In this document: positions 1-13,800 of the stretch, piece by piece
Layout: each line of letters begins with the position of its first letter
Position numbering within the stretch: the first letter of the stretch is position 1
NCBI GenBank assembly: GCA_945643635.1
Contig: CALZFC010000015.1
Coordinates: 2,113,501 to 2,177,500, forward strand
Direction of reading: 5' to 3'
Source: Allodiplogaster sudhausi
Lineage: Eukaryota; Nematoda; Chromadorea; Rhabditida; Diplogasteridae
Length of the DNA stretch: 64,000 nucleotides
Program-made: the position numbers and the translations under genes
The notes under the pieces: generated by a model
Databases searched by the model: none
Told to the model about the DNA's origin: nothing
What the model saw: the letters and a program-made list of their open reading frames with translations, nothing else

Positions 1-970
1 ACTCGATAAGAGCGTAAGGAAAATTAAAAAGCATCAACATCCCCTTAAGGGGAGCTGTGTATATCTATCTCTTGGCCTATCTCTACATGAATTCGGTGGA
101 ATACACGTCTACATACAGGATACTCCATGCATCTTCTCAAGATGAACGCATATTCAGACTGAGATGCGCATCCCAAGTTCCCTCAACGAAAACAATTCGC
201 AATCAAAATTATTCTTGATTGGATGTTTCATTCAAAATGAAAATTTAATTTCTCAACGACATTAAGTTTTTTCCATTGTTTCCATTGCGATCTTTGCTCC
301 CGTAAAATTTAATAATTATTTTTGAGTTAAATAGATTCAAGAAAAGTGCGTCAACAGAATAAAACTGACGTCTATGGTAAAGAAGGAGAAGGCTGCCGAG
401 GACTGAGCTGCGAAGATTATTGAGAGAACAGAGTTGACAGGAGAAGTAGCAACGACAAGAACGATTGACATCACAATCTTCAAGTTTAAGCAAAACATTT
501 GAAATATGAAAGAAGGAGATAATAAAAATTATAGGAGAAAATTCAAACCTCATCACTAAATATATGTATAAATATATAAATTGCAGTTTGTCATTAAAAG
601 TAGGCGCTGATTCGCTAGAACTAACGAGAAATAATTAGAGAGCTTGGCTGACATAGGATGCAGCCGAAAAGGCCGGGAGAATGAAGGAGGGAGAGAAGAA
701 AGAAATGGCCGAAGAAGTGCCCCCTTGGTGTTGAGTGCCCGTTCCGGAGTCTCCGGCATCTGGAGACTGTAGAAACGAGGCAACTGTCACTGCTTCGACG
801 ATTGAAAGTAAAATTGACACGGACTGCAAGAATGACTGCTCTAAATTTGAATTACTCGGCGCAAAATTGGACTAACCGCCCTCGCGATCACGAGAAATGA
901 AGTCTGCCTAGCCTTCTCAATGAACAGCAACGCCAGCTTTACTCTTTGTTGGTTACAGAGACTTAAATGC

Positions 971-1065
971 AAACTGTAAGGCACTCCCCGATCCCCGATG
1001 AGTCCGGTATGTCCATATCACAGGCTGACAGGACTCATCAGGGATTGAAGAGTCCCTTACAATTT
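971..1065. repeat. Imperfect inverted repeat, about 30-35 bp arms
   Basis: The left arm 976-1005 and right arm 1031-1060 are inverted copies matching at 25 of 30 positions, with a 25-nt loop. Pairing continues weakly for about five more bases outward. The innermost nine arm bases (GATGAGTCC / GGACTCATC) pair perfectly. The overall size resembles a microRNA precursor, but a decayed foldback element fits equally well. Confidence 0.6.
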
Positions 1066-2104
1066 GAGAATGTAGAAGGGAAGGACAATCCAGAGGAGCA
1101 GAAGAGGCGCGGCTGATATGAGATCACGTCCTGCTTCTTCCAATATCTACATATCACTCACTATACGTAGTAACTTTATCCAAATTGCAAAACGGTTATG
1201 GAAAAGGGATACCAAAACTTTTTATCAACAACTTTTATTTCGCAGTTAAAAATAAAAGCTTGAACTGTTAGCAATGCAAAAATTTTTTTATTGTTGCCCA
1301 CCGAAATTGACGTGATCCATTCAATGACCTCGTCCATTGCCGTCTGCAGACTTCTGTAATTGCGGAATCAAGGATGACATTGTATGAATACTTACATATA
1401 TATGAATGTGAGTTTGTGCAGTCAACTTCGCGCATCACTCAATGTCAGATATTATTCACTGTCGGAACCAAAATTGAGCAGCATAAAAACCGATCACGCT
1501 ATTGCACTAAATAAACATTGATGTAAAAAAGGTGAATAATAGCCCAAATGATCAGTGAGGTTTTTAGCGAACGAGTGAAAGTACAATTGAGATGCGAAGC
1601 GTGGATACATATCTATCATCATTGGAAAAATACATATGAATGGAGTAACAGAACGAGGCTTTTTCAACGAGGAAATGTGTATTCTGAGGATAAGATTGTG
1701 GTGAAGGAGCGTTGAGAGAGAATGGTCACATTGAACTTTGTGTGACCAGCATTTGCTATAACTAACAGCAAGAATAGCGAGACCATTCCAATTCCATAAA
1801 AGATCGTTCGATATTTTGATGAATTTTGCAAAAAGATGTAAATTCTAAGGAAAAATTATCAATCCCCACCAGCTTTTTTTTGACCTCTTCACCGATTCAG
1901 GTTGCCGAAGACCTCTGCTTGCAAGAAGAGATAGAAAAGAAACTGGCAACATCTCTAAAGATGGCATAATAGGAAGAGATATACATGCAGTGGAGGCCAA
2001 GATTGATAAAGAAACTGCAAGTGGGGAGGGAGAAAGGACCCAAGAAGCACGACATCGGCAGCCTTCTGCAGGTCAACCGCAATGCATGACTGTAAAATGA
2101 GATG

Positions 2105-2233
2105 CGCCCCTCCATTCTCTCCCTCTCTCTCTTTCCCTCTCTCTCGCTCCCTCTCTCTCTCTTCCTCTCTCTCTTTTCCTCTCTCTCCCTGTCTCTCTCT
2201 CTTTTTCTCTCCCCTCTCTCTCTCTCTCACTAC
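2105..2233. repeat. (CT)n-rich simple repeat
   Basis: A pyrimidine tract of interrupted CTCTCT on the + strand. It gives rise to spurious Ser/Leu-rich and Glu/Arg-rich open frames on the two strands. Similar tracts recur across the window, for example at 8337-8363, 8523-8560, 10672-10755, 17600-17700, 30390-30615, 31117-31157 and 61445-61500. Confidence 0.85.
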
Positions 2234-4420
2234 TCGTCATTCTCACTCTCTTTCTCATCTGCATAATCGAGCACCTCTGCCCTTTGAAAACATAATTCAT
2301 TCTGTTATCAATGTCGCTTACTTTGCTTACACGTGAGCGGCGAAACCATCAGTCGGTCAAAAAACACTTGACTGATTCACCAGAATTTATTAGATATGAA
2401 AAGAGAAAGAGAGAAAAGGATATAGAGAGAAAAAGAGAGGAAAAGATCGAGAGAAAAAAGTAAGCAAAAGTACTATTTCGAGACACTTTGATCTAGTGCG
2501 TATTCTGGAATATCCTGATTAGCATGGCCGGTTGCCTTCTCATTCAATCAAACTCAAAAGTGCATCGTTATGAATGAAACAGAGGATGGCAAAACGTCCT
2601 AGCAATGAATCCTTGTAATGCTATTGCAGTGTTCTTACCGTATCTTTATAATATGATACGTATCTCCCGCGGGTCGGACGAAGTAGTTTTCCCGATGGAA
2701 CAGAACAGTGCCACCATCGCATGGAATTCGTAGCCAAGAGGTCTTTCATCTTTCGGAAGACTCGCATTGCTGCATCGCCCTTCACTGGTCTTCTTCCGCG
2801 ATCAGATTAAGAATGAATTGTATTAAAAAGTGTCTACGAATAATTCCAGTTGATCATTGCCATCTGGACGACAACCCGAGGCCTTCTCAACTCTTTGACT
2901 CCCAAACGTGTGACTCCCTCGATTTCCATATTTTACATTGACTTGGTTCACTTTTCTATTCAATTGTTTTTCTTTCATTCACCGGTATCAGCTATATTAC
3001 TATTGATTTAGTCCAAACTCTTCTCTTCCTCGTCTCTCATCCCCGACACTCTCGTCGACGCTCGAATCTCACCCGAGTCTGGTCAATGCTTGTCGTAATG
3101 TCTTCACACTTTGAATTCACTTTCCACGGGATGCTCTGTTCCTTGAATCAAAACTAAATCACAGTGCGCTCTGAGAATTCAGGTTGTCATCAAACTGGAC
3201 TCTCAAGCAGTGGGGACGACCTCCCACTCAAATCGGTTGTCTTCTACATTCCGCAAGAAGCGGTTGCAAGCATTCCGTATGACAATGAGAACATAAATTT
3301 GAGGGCCATGTTGAAATAAATTCCATTATTTTGTATTCTTTGGTGCCACGAGGTAACAACTGCTAAAACGATGACGCAAAATTTTCCTGTTAAAAAAATA
3401 GATACTAAAACGAAAAACAGCGACCCGTGAAGTAGATGCATTTTCTGATCTACTTCATTCTTGATAAATAGACTGATTATTCCTTTTTATGGCAGAATTT
3501 GGGCATCTTACGCCTCCTAGAGAGGAGCAGCGAAACGTGTGCCGCGAGTGAACGACGGTCTGGCTTAGGCTCTTCTCTTCTCAAGCTTGGAAAGGATAAT
3601 TCACCTTAAGATGAGCAAAATAGCCGGATATGACCTGCACGATATGCTTGTCAAAGGGGTTCACGAAAACTCAGATGACACAGCTGTCAAAATCTGACTG
3701 CAATATTTTAATGCTGAAATCAGGTTTATGATATAAATAGTATGATGAATCTAATAATGTAAGTACAAAGGCATATTTGAACGTCGGTGGACGACTGGAG
3801 ATTTTATTTTATTTATTTTTCTTCATATTCGCGTATTGTTGAGAATCAATGCCACGTCAGATGATGTTTGAGCATTTTACCCTCGTTGAGCGATTCGATA
3901 TTACTCTCATATCTAGGTTTTTTTACATGCATGTAGATATTTATCTGCGAATGTGCACATCTTTATTACCCGAGTATTGGTCTTACATTTCTTGGCAATG
4001 CGATTATTGCGAAAGAACATGAATTCGTATGGGAGATGTGCTCTGTTCCCTCCTTCTTCCTTCCTATGCAGTCCCACTTTTCTTCATTTTTTTCATTCGT
4101 ATCCTTCTACCACTGTCATCTTTATGTGCACCCGAAGCTGCGCACTCATTTCAGCATTCCAAACACGAATACCCTAAAAGTAGATCTAAGGCGAACAAAT
4201 AGTGTCTTGTTTTTTCGCCATATTTGGTCAGGTTGAGCTAGAACCTTCGATTGCAAGTGTCCCAAAGTCACAAAAATCTCTCTGCCCTAAGGAAATTAAA
4301 TACATTCTCTACTTTAAATTTACGAATTATTTATTTTCCCGCCATTTTCAAGAATATTTGGCAGAGCTACAATGTGGCCGACGGGGCCATTCAACTCGAT
4401 CTCTTAAAATGTCGCTGACT

Positions 4421-6009
4421 TATGGGCATCCCATGAAATTATAGGCGTCCGACCGATTTATAGGCGTCCCATGGCAAAAATTTTATAGGCGTCCCATAGA
4501 ATTTAAGGCGTCCCCAACACTTTTTTCTCTTTTTCTTGTCGATGCACTTTGAGGAGAAAAGAGTACTCCCGAGCAGAAAAAAATGGTCCAAAAATTTTGG
4601 ATCATCTAGGCCAGTAGGGCCCAAGGTTTCGGCAGGCCGGCCCGAACTTTCTGGCCTGCCGTAAAATGAATTATGAATTTGAATATGTTTTCGGAGATTA
4701 GAAAATAGCCCTGCTGATCGTATGAGGTGCGGTGATAATGAGCGGAAAGCAACGACTTTATTTCTTCCATCTGATCCCAAAATTGTCGTCGGCGTCCGCA
4801 AATGTAAGCAGTTAACTCGACTAGTTGTGGAATGACGGAGGAGAGCTTCATTCTTCGAATACCGGAGGATGGACACGAGAGTGGGGCGGATGTCGTCGAG
4901 TGGCTCCGATTCAATGGTGCTTGCTCTCCACGGCCGGCATTGGAGAGTGGGCAGCAGAGGACGAATGTGACTGGAGGAAGGAATCGATGTTGAGCGGAAA
5001 CTCAGTCAGGTGGTGGAATCGTTAAACCACGCCAGAAAAAAAGAAGGGAATTCTGTTCGGCCATCGCGACGGCGGCTGCGGTGACTCTCTCAGCAGTGAC
5101 GGTCAATAGGTCAGGTGAGAGAGGGAGTTGGGTCAGGAAGTTGTAAGCATTTCTTGCGTCTCCTTCAAATATGCAATACAGTTGTATCAGACGCTGTCCC
5201 GTCGTCAGGAGTCTTCCTTACGTCGGAAGTCTACTTTTCCAGTGTAGTTCCATTCCCACGCCAGTCATAATTTCATCATTGTCTTTCTCGCTCTCTGTCT
5301 TCTTTCAGGAACAAGAGGAACAGTTTCATGGCCGCTTGTGCCTCGCAAACTGAGATGGCTAGGGAGAGTGGATATTCGGTGCTTCCTGCTCTTTGTTTTT
5401 CGTTCACGCTTCTCCTCACACTTACTTCCTGGTTGCTCGGGCAGTTGGCGCGTCGGCGTGAAACACAGCTGCTTGCGGATGCTTCAACATTCGATATTCG
5501 GAGGCAGCCTATTGGATATGATCCTGCCACGGCTTGTATAGAGCTTCCCGTGGTGCGGCTGGCTTGGCTGGCGCTTGCAGTAGCGAGATGTAACCGTGAG
5601 GAGTGGGCGGGAGGTCATTCTGTCGGTGATGTTAGAGGCATATACGCACTCCGACCGTACGCGTGATCTACGAAGCCCTAGCTCTCCGTTGAACCTCTCT
5701 GAAGGGCTCGCTTTGCCATCAGTCTCGGAGTGTTTCGGTCTCCTTCTTGGACATGGTTTGCTTGTAGTGTTATTCCCAGGACTTTAAAATAGCGGCCATG
5801 GAGTTCGTTGTGGCTTTTCTCTCTTCGGGAATGGCGACCAGGGTGCTTCCCCTTGCTGGCGAGAAATTTTTCTTTCATGTTATGGGACGCCTATATTTTT
5901 TTCGGACGCCTATAAATCTATAATACGCTTTTAAATATTAGGAACGCTTAGATTTTCTATGGGACGCTTTATTTTCCATGGGACGCCTATAATTCGTTGG
6001 GACGCCTAA
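4421..6009. mobile_element. Candidate foldback element with arrayed inverted motifs
   Basis: The left end (4421-4515) carries about five spaced copies of a motif close to TATAGGCGTCCCAT. The right end (5881-6009) carries about seven copies of the same motif in inverted orientation (ATGGGACGCCTATA and variants). The 1.37-kb interior contains open frames on both strands, such as + 5328-5666 (112 codons, ATG start) and minus-strand frames at 4439-4914 that break into each other. None was recognised as a transposase or any known protein. The design, terminal arrays of a short motif in opposite orientation, is that of a foldback or non-autonomous DNA transposon. I could not fix the exact ends or a target-site duplication. 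Confidence 0.5.
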
Positions 6010-8520
6010 CAAGAATAGAGCCGAGTTTTTCCATTATGATCTTCTTTAAAGTGTTAACTGCAACTCGGTATTCCCATACAAATGATCTGACTCTGCTTCT
6101 CCGAGCACCTTGTTAATTGCCTGGTTGTACGCTAGCGGAGGGTAGGCTCTTTTGGTGCCTCTGGCATTTCATAGTCACTGGGGTTTCCCATCCCTATTTT
6201 TTACTCTTCTCTCAGTACTCTCTTTTCCCTTCCCTCCGTCTCTCTATATCTCCCCTTTCTTTCTCTCTATCTTCCTCTCTCTCTCACCTCTTCCTTTCTC
6301 GGTATAATTACTCGGTAGGTCATAGACTGGAACTGCCCTCTCATTACAGTTGTCTGCTACATGCGCGTAACCTGCACAAGAGGAGCTTGCTTCCGTCTTG
6401 AAGCTTCTCCTTTACTCTTTCCCTTCTACTACGTTTTTCCCTTCCTGGATCTCTCTCTCACTCTTTTCTTTTGAATCTCCTCTCTTCTATGTTCTGTCTG
6501 CTTCCATAATACGCAGGAGTCAAATGCACTTGGAGCTGTTTCGAGTGAACTTGCGACCACCAAGGAAGGCTTCAGTAATTACTCGCGTGCCATTCATCCG
6601 CCTTTCACGGATTCGCCGGATCCTCTCTAAATGGTTTATGCAGTGAATGGAAGACCAATGATTCGCTCTGCCAATTTGCTTCATTACACTTTCCGTGTAC
6701 TTGTAGCGGAAGCTAATGGCAGAGATCAGATAAATCGCCGTGGTCCTCTTCCCTGGCTATTCTCGGTTGCTGAATGAAATGTCCTTCACTCTGACTGAGT
6801 GCAACCTGGCTGCTTCCTTCAAAAGGGAAGATGGCCGAACGCCGTTTCAAGGGAACTTAGGAGGAGAGAGAACGAGAGAGAAGGAGAGAAGAATCGAGGA
6901 GATCACTCAGAGAAGCCCCTGAAGAGACAGAGTCTGACAAAGAAATTGGAGACTGACAAACGAGTCAGAAAATGTTCGTTCCGGCTCTGTTTTTTATCCA
7001 GGCATCTACGTGCAAAGATGTTCAATTGAAACATTCTGTCGCTTTGTGCCGGTCTCTCTGCCCTTCTCTTTTTCTAGTTCTCTCTCAGCTCTCTGCTCTT
7101 CTCATTCTCTAGTTTTCTCTCGAGTCTCTGCTTTTCTCTCCTCATTTACTATCTCATTCTTTCTTCCTCTCTCGTCTCACTGTCTCCATTTTTATCTCGT
7201 TCATTTATTTCTCCTGTACTTCACCACCCGCATCCCCATTCGCCCCGTGGGATTCCTCTTCCAAACACTCAATGAAGCAGACAGAGGAAAAGTGCTTCAA
7301 GCTCGAAAGTCCTAGTCAAGACTTTTCTATTTCACGCTTTTCGCATGTGGAGCAGTCAAAATGGCAGATTCAGGAGGAAACAACAAATCGTGTCAGAAAT
7401 TTCGCGAGACTCCTAGACTTCTTCTATTTCTTCTCCTGTTGATGTACTGGCCATGGCGACTACTGTCGCCATTTGCTGATACATCAACACTACAATCTCA
7501 TTCACTTCTCTTTTCACTCTTTCCACAATTTCACAGTAACCGCAATTGACATAATACAAAGATAGGACAAATATTGTCGGCTGCAAGGACAGAGAATGGG
7601 CTTGAAAAGAAATGTTTGTCGCCTTGGGCATTCCTCGCTCTCCCCAAGAGAGAATGAGAGACCGCTTAATCTTATTCAGCGGCTTACAAAAAGAAGAAGG
7701 GTGCAAGAGGGAATTTGCTAGCTGAGATTCATTCTCTGAGTCCTCTTTCTTCTGATTATGCAGTTGCACAACGTTGGTCCATAACAGCTCCATGAGAATT
7801 AAATGGTCTATGATTTGTGAGACGGGAGCCAAGAATCTTACGCACGAGCATTCTTTCTTTTCCACAAAACAAGACCTCAGTTTTCCTGCTTTTGATGACT
7901 ACCGAAAGTAGAGAGAAAGAGAACGGGTAAAGATAGAGAAAAAATAAGGGGGAGAAAATCATAATGATCATTCCGTCCAATTCCTCTTTTTCGCTTGTTT
8001 TTTGGGTATTCTTAATTCCGTTCTGGGAATACAGAAAAGAAATAACACTGAAAATCACTCATCCTCATTCATCCCTCAGCTCTTCCTTGTGATACAACTT
8101 TGTTCATCCCAATTAGATACTTCCATCCCTGAACATTTAATAACTCGATCAACACAGAAAGGCGGTGTCCTTTATGCCCTTTAATAAAACATTAAGACTC
8201 CCACTCTATTTTTAATGTGGTCTTCCGCTAGACTAACTTTATGCTCCTTCCTTTTCTCATGAGGCACTTGTCAAAAATTCAAATATCCGCATAAAGTGCA
8301 AAGTTTATCGAGAGAGACAATCTGAATGGCCGATTGCTCTCTCTCTCTCTCTCTCTCTCTCTCGTTCTCTTTCGTTCTCTCTAATTCTCCACCTCGCTAC
8401 CTCTTCTCCCTCTCTTCCTTTCCTCATCACTCCCTCTCCGGTCATTGGCAAACATCTCTCACGCTTGTATTCTGGCCTCTTTCCTCGTTGGGGGCAGTCC
8501 CTGGTTAACAGAGCTTCAAG

Positions 8521-8566
<46 letters not shown>

Positions 8567-10875
8567 CCTCCCTTTATCTTTCCCTCCTCCTCCCCCTCTT
8601 TCTGTCTTCTCAATCTTTTCTTCTCCTTTTTATCTCTCCATCCAAACAGTGCCACGCATTGCTTACGTTCAAAATCTCGTGAGGCTTCTTCGTCCTTTTA
8701 AATTGCGACCTTTCTTGGCAATGAGGCTATTTACCAGGGAGATGTCATCTCAGCCACGCGCCGTCAACATCCCTCACTACACTTTATCCCAGATTCATTG
8801 CCCTTCCTCTTTTCCTTTTCCTCTTTTTGCAGGAATTAACGAGTGACTTATTTCAACTCTTTTCCAGAGTTCCATCTGAATCCTCTTGCAAATACTCTGA
8901 GCCACTTTTAGACTTCTCCTTCCCTCCTGCAAATAGTGTAGCTTCTTCTCTCCTCATCTCAGTCTTCTGCCTGGCAAGTGAGGAAAGAGGCAATTTGCTG
9001 TGTCGGTGGCCATATTCCGAGTGCTCTTCGACCGTGGCTCTTGGCTGCTTCTGCCGCTTCTTCCTTCGTCTGGCCTTCCTCAGCCAATTGCTGTTCTACT
9101 CCTTCTTCTCCTCTTTGCCCTTTCCAATGCAGACTCACTTTCATTTGTCTTTCCGACGTTCCTTCATCCGCCTGTTCTTATCATTAGTTTGATCTTTCTC
9201 TACTAATTGTCTGCCACGACATCTGACTTCTTCTCAACCTCTCACGACTTTCCTCTGATTTTAACATTAGATTAATCGGAGGTTGAAATGGAAAGCGAGC
9301 GCATAGTCAGTGAGGCAGGCCATCGAGTGAATGTCGGTCTGAAGGCATTCTAGAAAATACCCAAACTTTCTTTCTAAATAATTAGCTGTCTGGCCTTCTC
9401 TTCCCACTCACAGATCGCTTCTAATTGTAAGTGCCCGGTATTCACTCTCAAAAGACGTTTATCCGCATAATCCCATATGCTGAATGTAAATAATGGAGAA
9501 TGTCACGTTTTTGATTTTACTTCCGTGCAAAATAGATAGCTTTCCAACAGACTCATTGCTACACTATACAATTGTCACACCCGGAATTTTTTTAATCAAA
9601 TGAGAAGGTGAAGTTCTTACAAAGCTGGAAACGCTGTGAAACAGGAGTAAAAGATAAAAATAAAAAGAGTTGTAAGTAGCTGCATCTCTTCCACTCGAGA
9701 TAAACATAGAAAGGAGTCATTCCTGTCTTGGGGAAGCACTCTCCGCGCTCTCTTTCTCATGCAAGTTTCCTTTCGTTGATAGGTAGTGTCTGTTATTATA
9801 TCTGCATTCGGACGAAAAGCTCAAAACAATTGCAGAGAGCTATTTATGAACCGAGCTGAAGGGCCCTATTTTCCCAAAAATTGTTCTCTTTCTTCTTTCA
9901 CTCTCTTTCTCTACCTGTCTCTCTCTCCTCAACTGCATCTCTCGTGTTCTCTTCTCTCATTCTCGCTCTTTAGATATACATATAAGAGTGCTGACTGTGC
10001 ATTAGTACAGTCAGCACTCTTTCCAGTAAACTGGAAGTATAGTATATCCATGAAGGGGGTAAACGCCTCGCTCTTTTATGGCAGCAAATCATATTATTGC
10101 TGAAGACGCTGTTTGTTTCTCTTTCCAATGGTATGATTAAATAAGAGACTCGCTGATCTCTGCTCTTTTCAACACTCTCTTCTCTTCTTCGTTCAACAGT
10201 CTGTGCCACGAAATATCAAACAAATCTTTCCTATTTCCACACTTTTCTCCTGATTTTTTCTTGTATTTCTCCTGCCTGAATACTAATGGTAAGACTAGAG
10301 AAATTTAGCGAAGCCATGTATTGTCTAGACGATTCCTCGAAAAGGGCTTGAAGTATCAAAAGGATTATGTCTTTTCTCATCTGTCCTTTGTAACCTTCTT
10401 GCAGTTTTCGCCTTCTCATGTTCTTTTATTCGAAACATAAGATTCAGTTACAGTTTTGCTTTTCTAACTCACTCCCACTCCACCCTCACTTCCCTTTCGC
10501 ACGATTTAGAACAACTGACGTATTTTACTTTCATTGGGAATAAGGAAAAGGTTACGTTTTCTTGTAAAAGCAAAAGTGATGACTTCAGATTAGTGAGTCA
10601 ATCACTCAGTCGCATGTTCATACAAATACATACACGTTTACGTTATCCGCCCTCATCATTCTAACTGAAATCTAGCTCTCTCTCTTTCTCTCTCTCGCTC
10701 GCTCTCTCTCTCTCTCTGTCCCTCTCTCTCTTCCTCTTCCTCTCCATCTCTCTCGACTGTTCTCTTCCCACCCGTCATCCTGTTTTTCCCACGTGAACAT
10801 AGTAGATGTGTATATTTATTCGCGTTGCATACATTTCTCCGTGAGAAGCCAGCCTCCTCTCACCTCCTTGTAGTG
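6010..10875. other. Intergenic, no supported gene
   Basis: CT-rich, with microsatellites at 8337-8363, 8523-8560 and 10672-10755 and a perfect hairpin at 9984-10021. Some longer frames exist: a minus-strand 150-codon frame at 7413-7865 without an ATG start, and hydrophobic + strand frames at 9000-9206. None could be joined into a credible gene. The last part is upstream of the GPCR and may hold its 5' UTR and promoter. Confidence 0.45.
9984..10021. repeat. Perfect 15-bp inverted repeat
   Basis: The arms 9984-9998 and 10007-10021 are perfect inverted copies (core AGAGTGCTGACTGT / ACAGTCAGCACTCT) separated by an 8-nt loop. It lies about 850 bp upstream of the GPCR start. A stable stem-loop is certain from the sequence; any function is unknown. 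Confidence 0.8.
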
Positions 10876-13800
10876 ATGAGGAATGGCAGTCTCGTCGCTG
10901 CCTCAACCCGAGTTTCTTCTGCCCTTGACACCTCCGAAATGGACTCTTCCTCTTCTTCCTCTTCCTTGACTCCTTCTCGCGTGATCGAAGAATGGCTGGC
11001 TGTCTCGCAGCTTCTGCAGTGGTTCGTGGTGGTGACAGCTGCTGTGACCCTTCCCATCCTTCTCCTCACCCTCGCCTATCTCCGGCGAAAAAGGTCAGAA
11101 TTATTACTATTGGCAATTAAACGAGCTTTGCTACCAATGCTCTATTTGCTAGGACTTTTCCGTTTCATGTGACATTTATATGGTATCTGGCAATGCCACA
11201 ATATGCTATTTTCTTGATTAATTCCATTTATTACTATGAAAAATGTGCTATTAATGCCGCCTTTGATTATTTCCAACAATGATTTTGAAAGAAAATCGCT
11301 TCTTCGGCAGCACGAGCAAAATTGAGCATTCCTTGCACTCTTCTGTCGACAAGGAGGATTCATCCCATTCCACCACTCATATCCATTTTAATATTTCTTA
11401 CCAGAGCTTGCTCCGAACCGCAATGTCTATGAACAGTTGGCCTCAGTTGGCTCTCGTTCTTCCTTTGCCTGAGTTCGCTCACTGAATATTGCTTCCCTGG
11501 AAAAAAAGAACATATGAAACGAAAGTATCGATGGCCTCTGATGCGAGGTAAACGATAAAAGCAAACCATATTATTATTTGAGATTAAACACAGAGTCAAA
11601 TCAAAAAGGCGCTGTTTATATACTGCGTACTCAATATTCAACTCGAAAAAGCATTCCAGTCTTCAACAAAGTATCATTGCAGGAAGTCGCAGTATTTCCC
11701 GTTTCTCTTCGCCATTGTCCTCGGAAACTTTGTGCAGCTCTTCTTCATTGTTACCGTACTCGTTCTCAAAGAACTTCCGAGTGATGTTCCAGGTTAAAGG
11801 CACTTTTGTTTTTATTTCACCTTCTCCACAAGATAATATTAACGCCCTCATAGAGCAGTTAATAATGCTCAACAATTAATGTAAATTCATACATTCAAAA
11901 GAACTAGTTTTTGCAGGCTCGATTGGCTGTAAACTCACGAACTTTATCGCAAACGTCGGGGCGTGCTTCTGCCACTGGTGCTGGGTTGGAATGTACATCC
12001 AACGATGCTGCTACATCTTCTCGCCCACTCAGGTCACAATCTTCATCTTCCCTTCAGCCCCGTTATCCCCTTTTATCTTTGGCTGAGAGGATTACTCAGA
12101 AGGCAGCCGCAATCCTGATCAACATGCAAAAACACTTATGTCTTTAATTGTCTGAGAAATGCGAACTGCCTGTTATGCGAAATGGAGATTGAATTAGGCC
12201 ATTTCTCACGTGTCCTTTTGCAGTCTCTGGATCCGACTCGCTTTCCCTGGACGATTCTCTGCTCTGCGAGACGCATGCTTCTTCTGTAAGCTTGCGGAAC
12301 TGCAAATTAAATTAATACTTTTATATACATACATATGATCATTAATATAATTACTCTCTGTTATGTATAAAAGGGGAGATTGAAACAGAGTCTGAGATCA
12401 ATTCTTTCCTTTCAGCACCTTTTGCATGGCAGTCGCCACTCAGTTGTGGACTCCAATCCTGGTGACCGAGAAAGAGCACGAGAATGGAACGGCATTTTGT
12501 GGACCGGATGAGAATATTATCAGGTATATCCAACACCTCTTATCGAACTTCAGAATGGAAATGTCGCGGTGGATGAACACCTGAAATAGTATATTTTTGC
12601 CATAAATAGATCTAGCGTGAATATCAGCAGCCTATTCATATTCCATGCAAAAGAAGGAGATGCGCACGCATTCGAATCAGGCCGCAAGGATAAGCAGGCT
12701 AATGCCGAGCTGAATGTGCACTGATTATAGAAGAAGGACTTTTGAAATGTGCGAAGATTATGACTTCATTTCTTCCTCTTCTTAAGCTCGGCCGCGACTT
12801 TCCAAGCCATCGCAATCATGGAGTCGACTTTCACCTTCTTCATCCCCTTTCTCCTCACGGTCATCACTGACATTTCGGTTAGCAAGTCGCTTCTGCAACG
12901 AAATATCTCTGCATCTTCTGTAAACATCCAATTTTAGTCCATGAAGGCATATAATTATGCATTTCGTCCATGTTTCTACGTCATTCTCCCACCTTAAAAG
13001 ATCTGCGCATTCTGCCATATTCTGGTGTCCTCTCCCCTTTCAGGTCTTCTTCTGGAATCACCCGTGTCAAAGGCAATTTGCGCTCATTTCCGTCGAGTCA
13101 CTAAAGTTCGCTTCATCTCTTGACCTTCGTTTGTTGCTTCTTGGTGGAGAGAGAAAGGCAGAGGGAGAGAGGAAAGAGAGAGATTGAAAGAGAAGACTAG
13201 CGAGAGAAAACGACAGAGAAAGAGAGAGAGGGAGAGAGAGAGAGAGAAAGAGAGAGAGGATTGTGATGGAGGTCTAGTGTGATCTCTGATGTCTGCAGGA
13301 AGCCGACCCGTCATCTGGTGCACCACAACGACACTCACTCGGTGTATCTGAAGATCATGAGCGAGAAGTGCATTCTGGTCAGTGTGCCTTCTCATGATTA
13401 GTAGTGAGCATAACAAATGGATGCTCACACGTACTCCAGCAGTGGCGTGCGACTATGAAAGCTTCAGTATCTCGAGTACATCCTGTACCAGTTGGCAATT
13501 TAAAATACTATATTCCTAATAAATTGGAATTCTGGCAATGATTGTCACGAGATCAAATTTTTTTCTTTGTTTCCCGATTTCCACTCTCCACTTCCGCTGA
13601 ACAAGGGTACAGCGTCACAGGGAATTTGTATGGAGAACACGTGGGGTTTCTGGTCAATGTCGCATGTTCAAAAAGGAAACTGAGATTTGTCAGTTACATT
13701 TCGGAGAATATGTTTTGCTTTCCTCTCTCCTTTTGTCGTGGGAGCCGAAAGGAGTGGCCACAGCTGCGAGCATTCCACTCTTTTCTTTCATGGCTCATGG

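Larger units (their letters stand above)
1..4420. other. Intergenic, no supported gene
   Basis: No spliced or unspliced coding model could be supported on either strand. Open frames here are short, mostly lack an ATG, or run through pyrimidine-rich sequence. The stretch holds a long imperfect hairpin (971-1065) and a CT-rich tract (about 2105-2233). The first bases could belong to a gene outside the window, but I see no exon at the edge. Confidence 0.5.

Noticed and set aside
5328..5666. 112-codon + ORF inside the inverted-repeat element
   Set aside because: Kept only as part of the element description: minus-strand frames are equally open and nothing resembles a transposase.
7413..7865. 150-codon minus-strand frame
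   Set aside because: No ATG at the start, no recognised domain, no splice partners; could be chance.
8978..9206. Hydrophobic + frames resembling a signal peptide
   Set aside because: Two overlapping frames compete, no downstream exon in phase was found, and the sequence is pyrimidine-rich.
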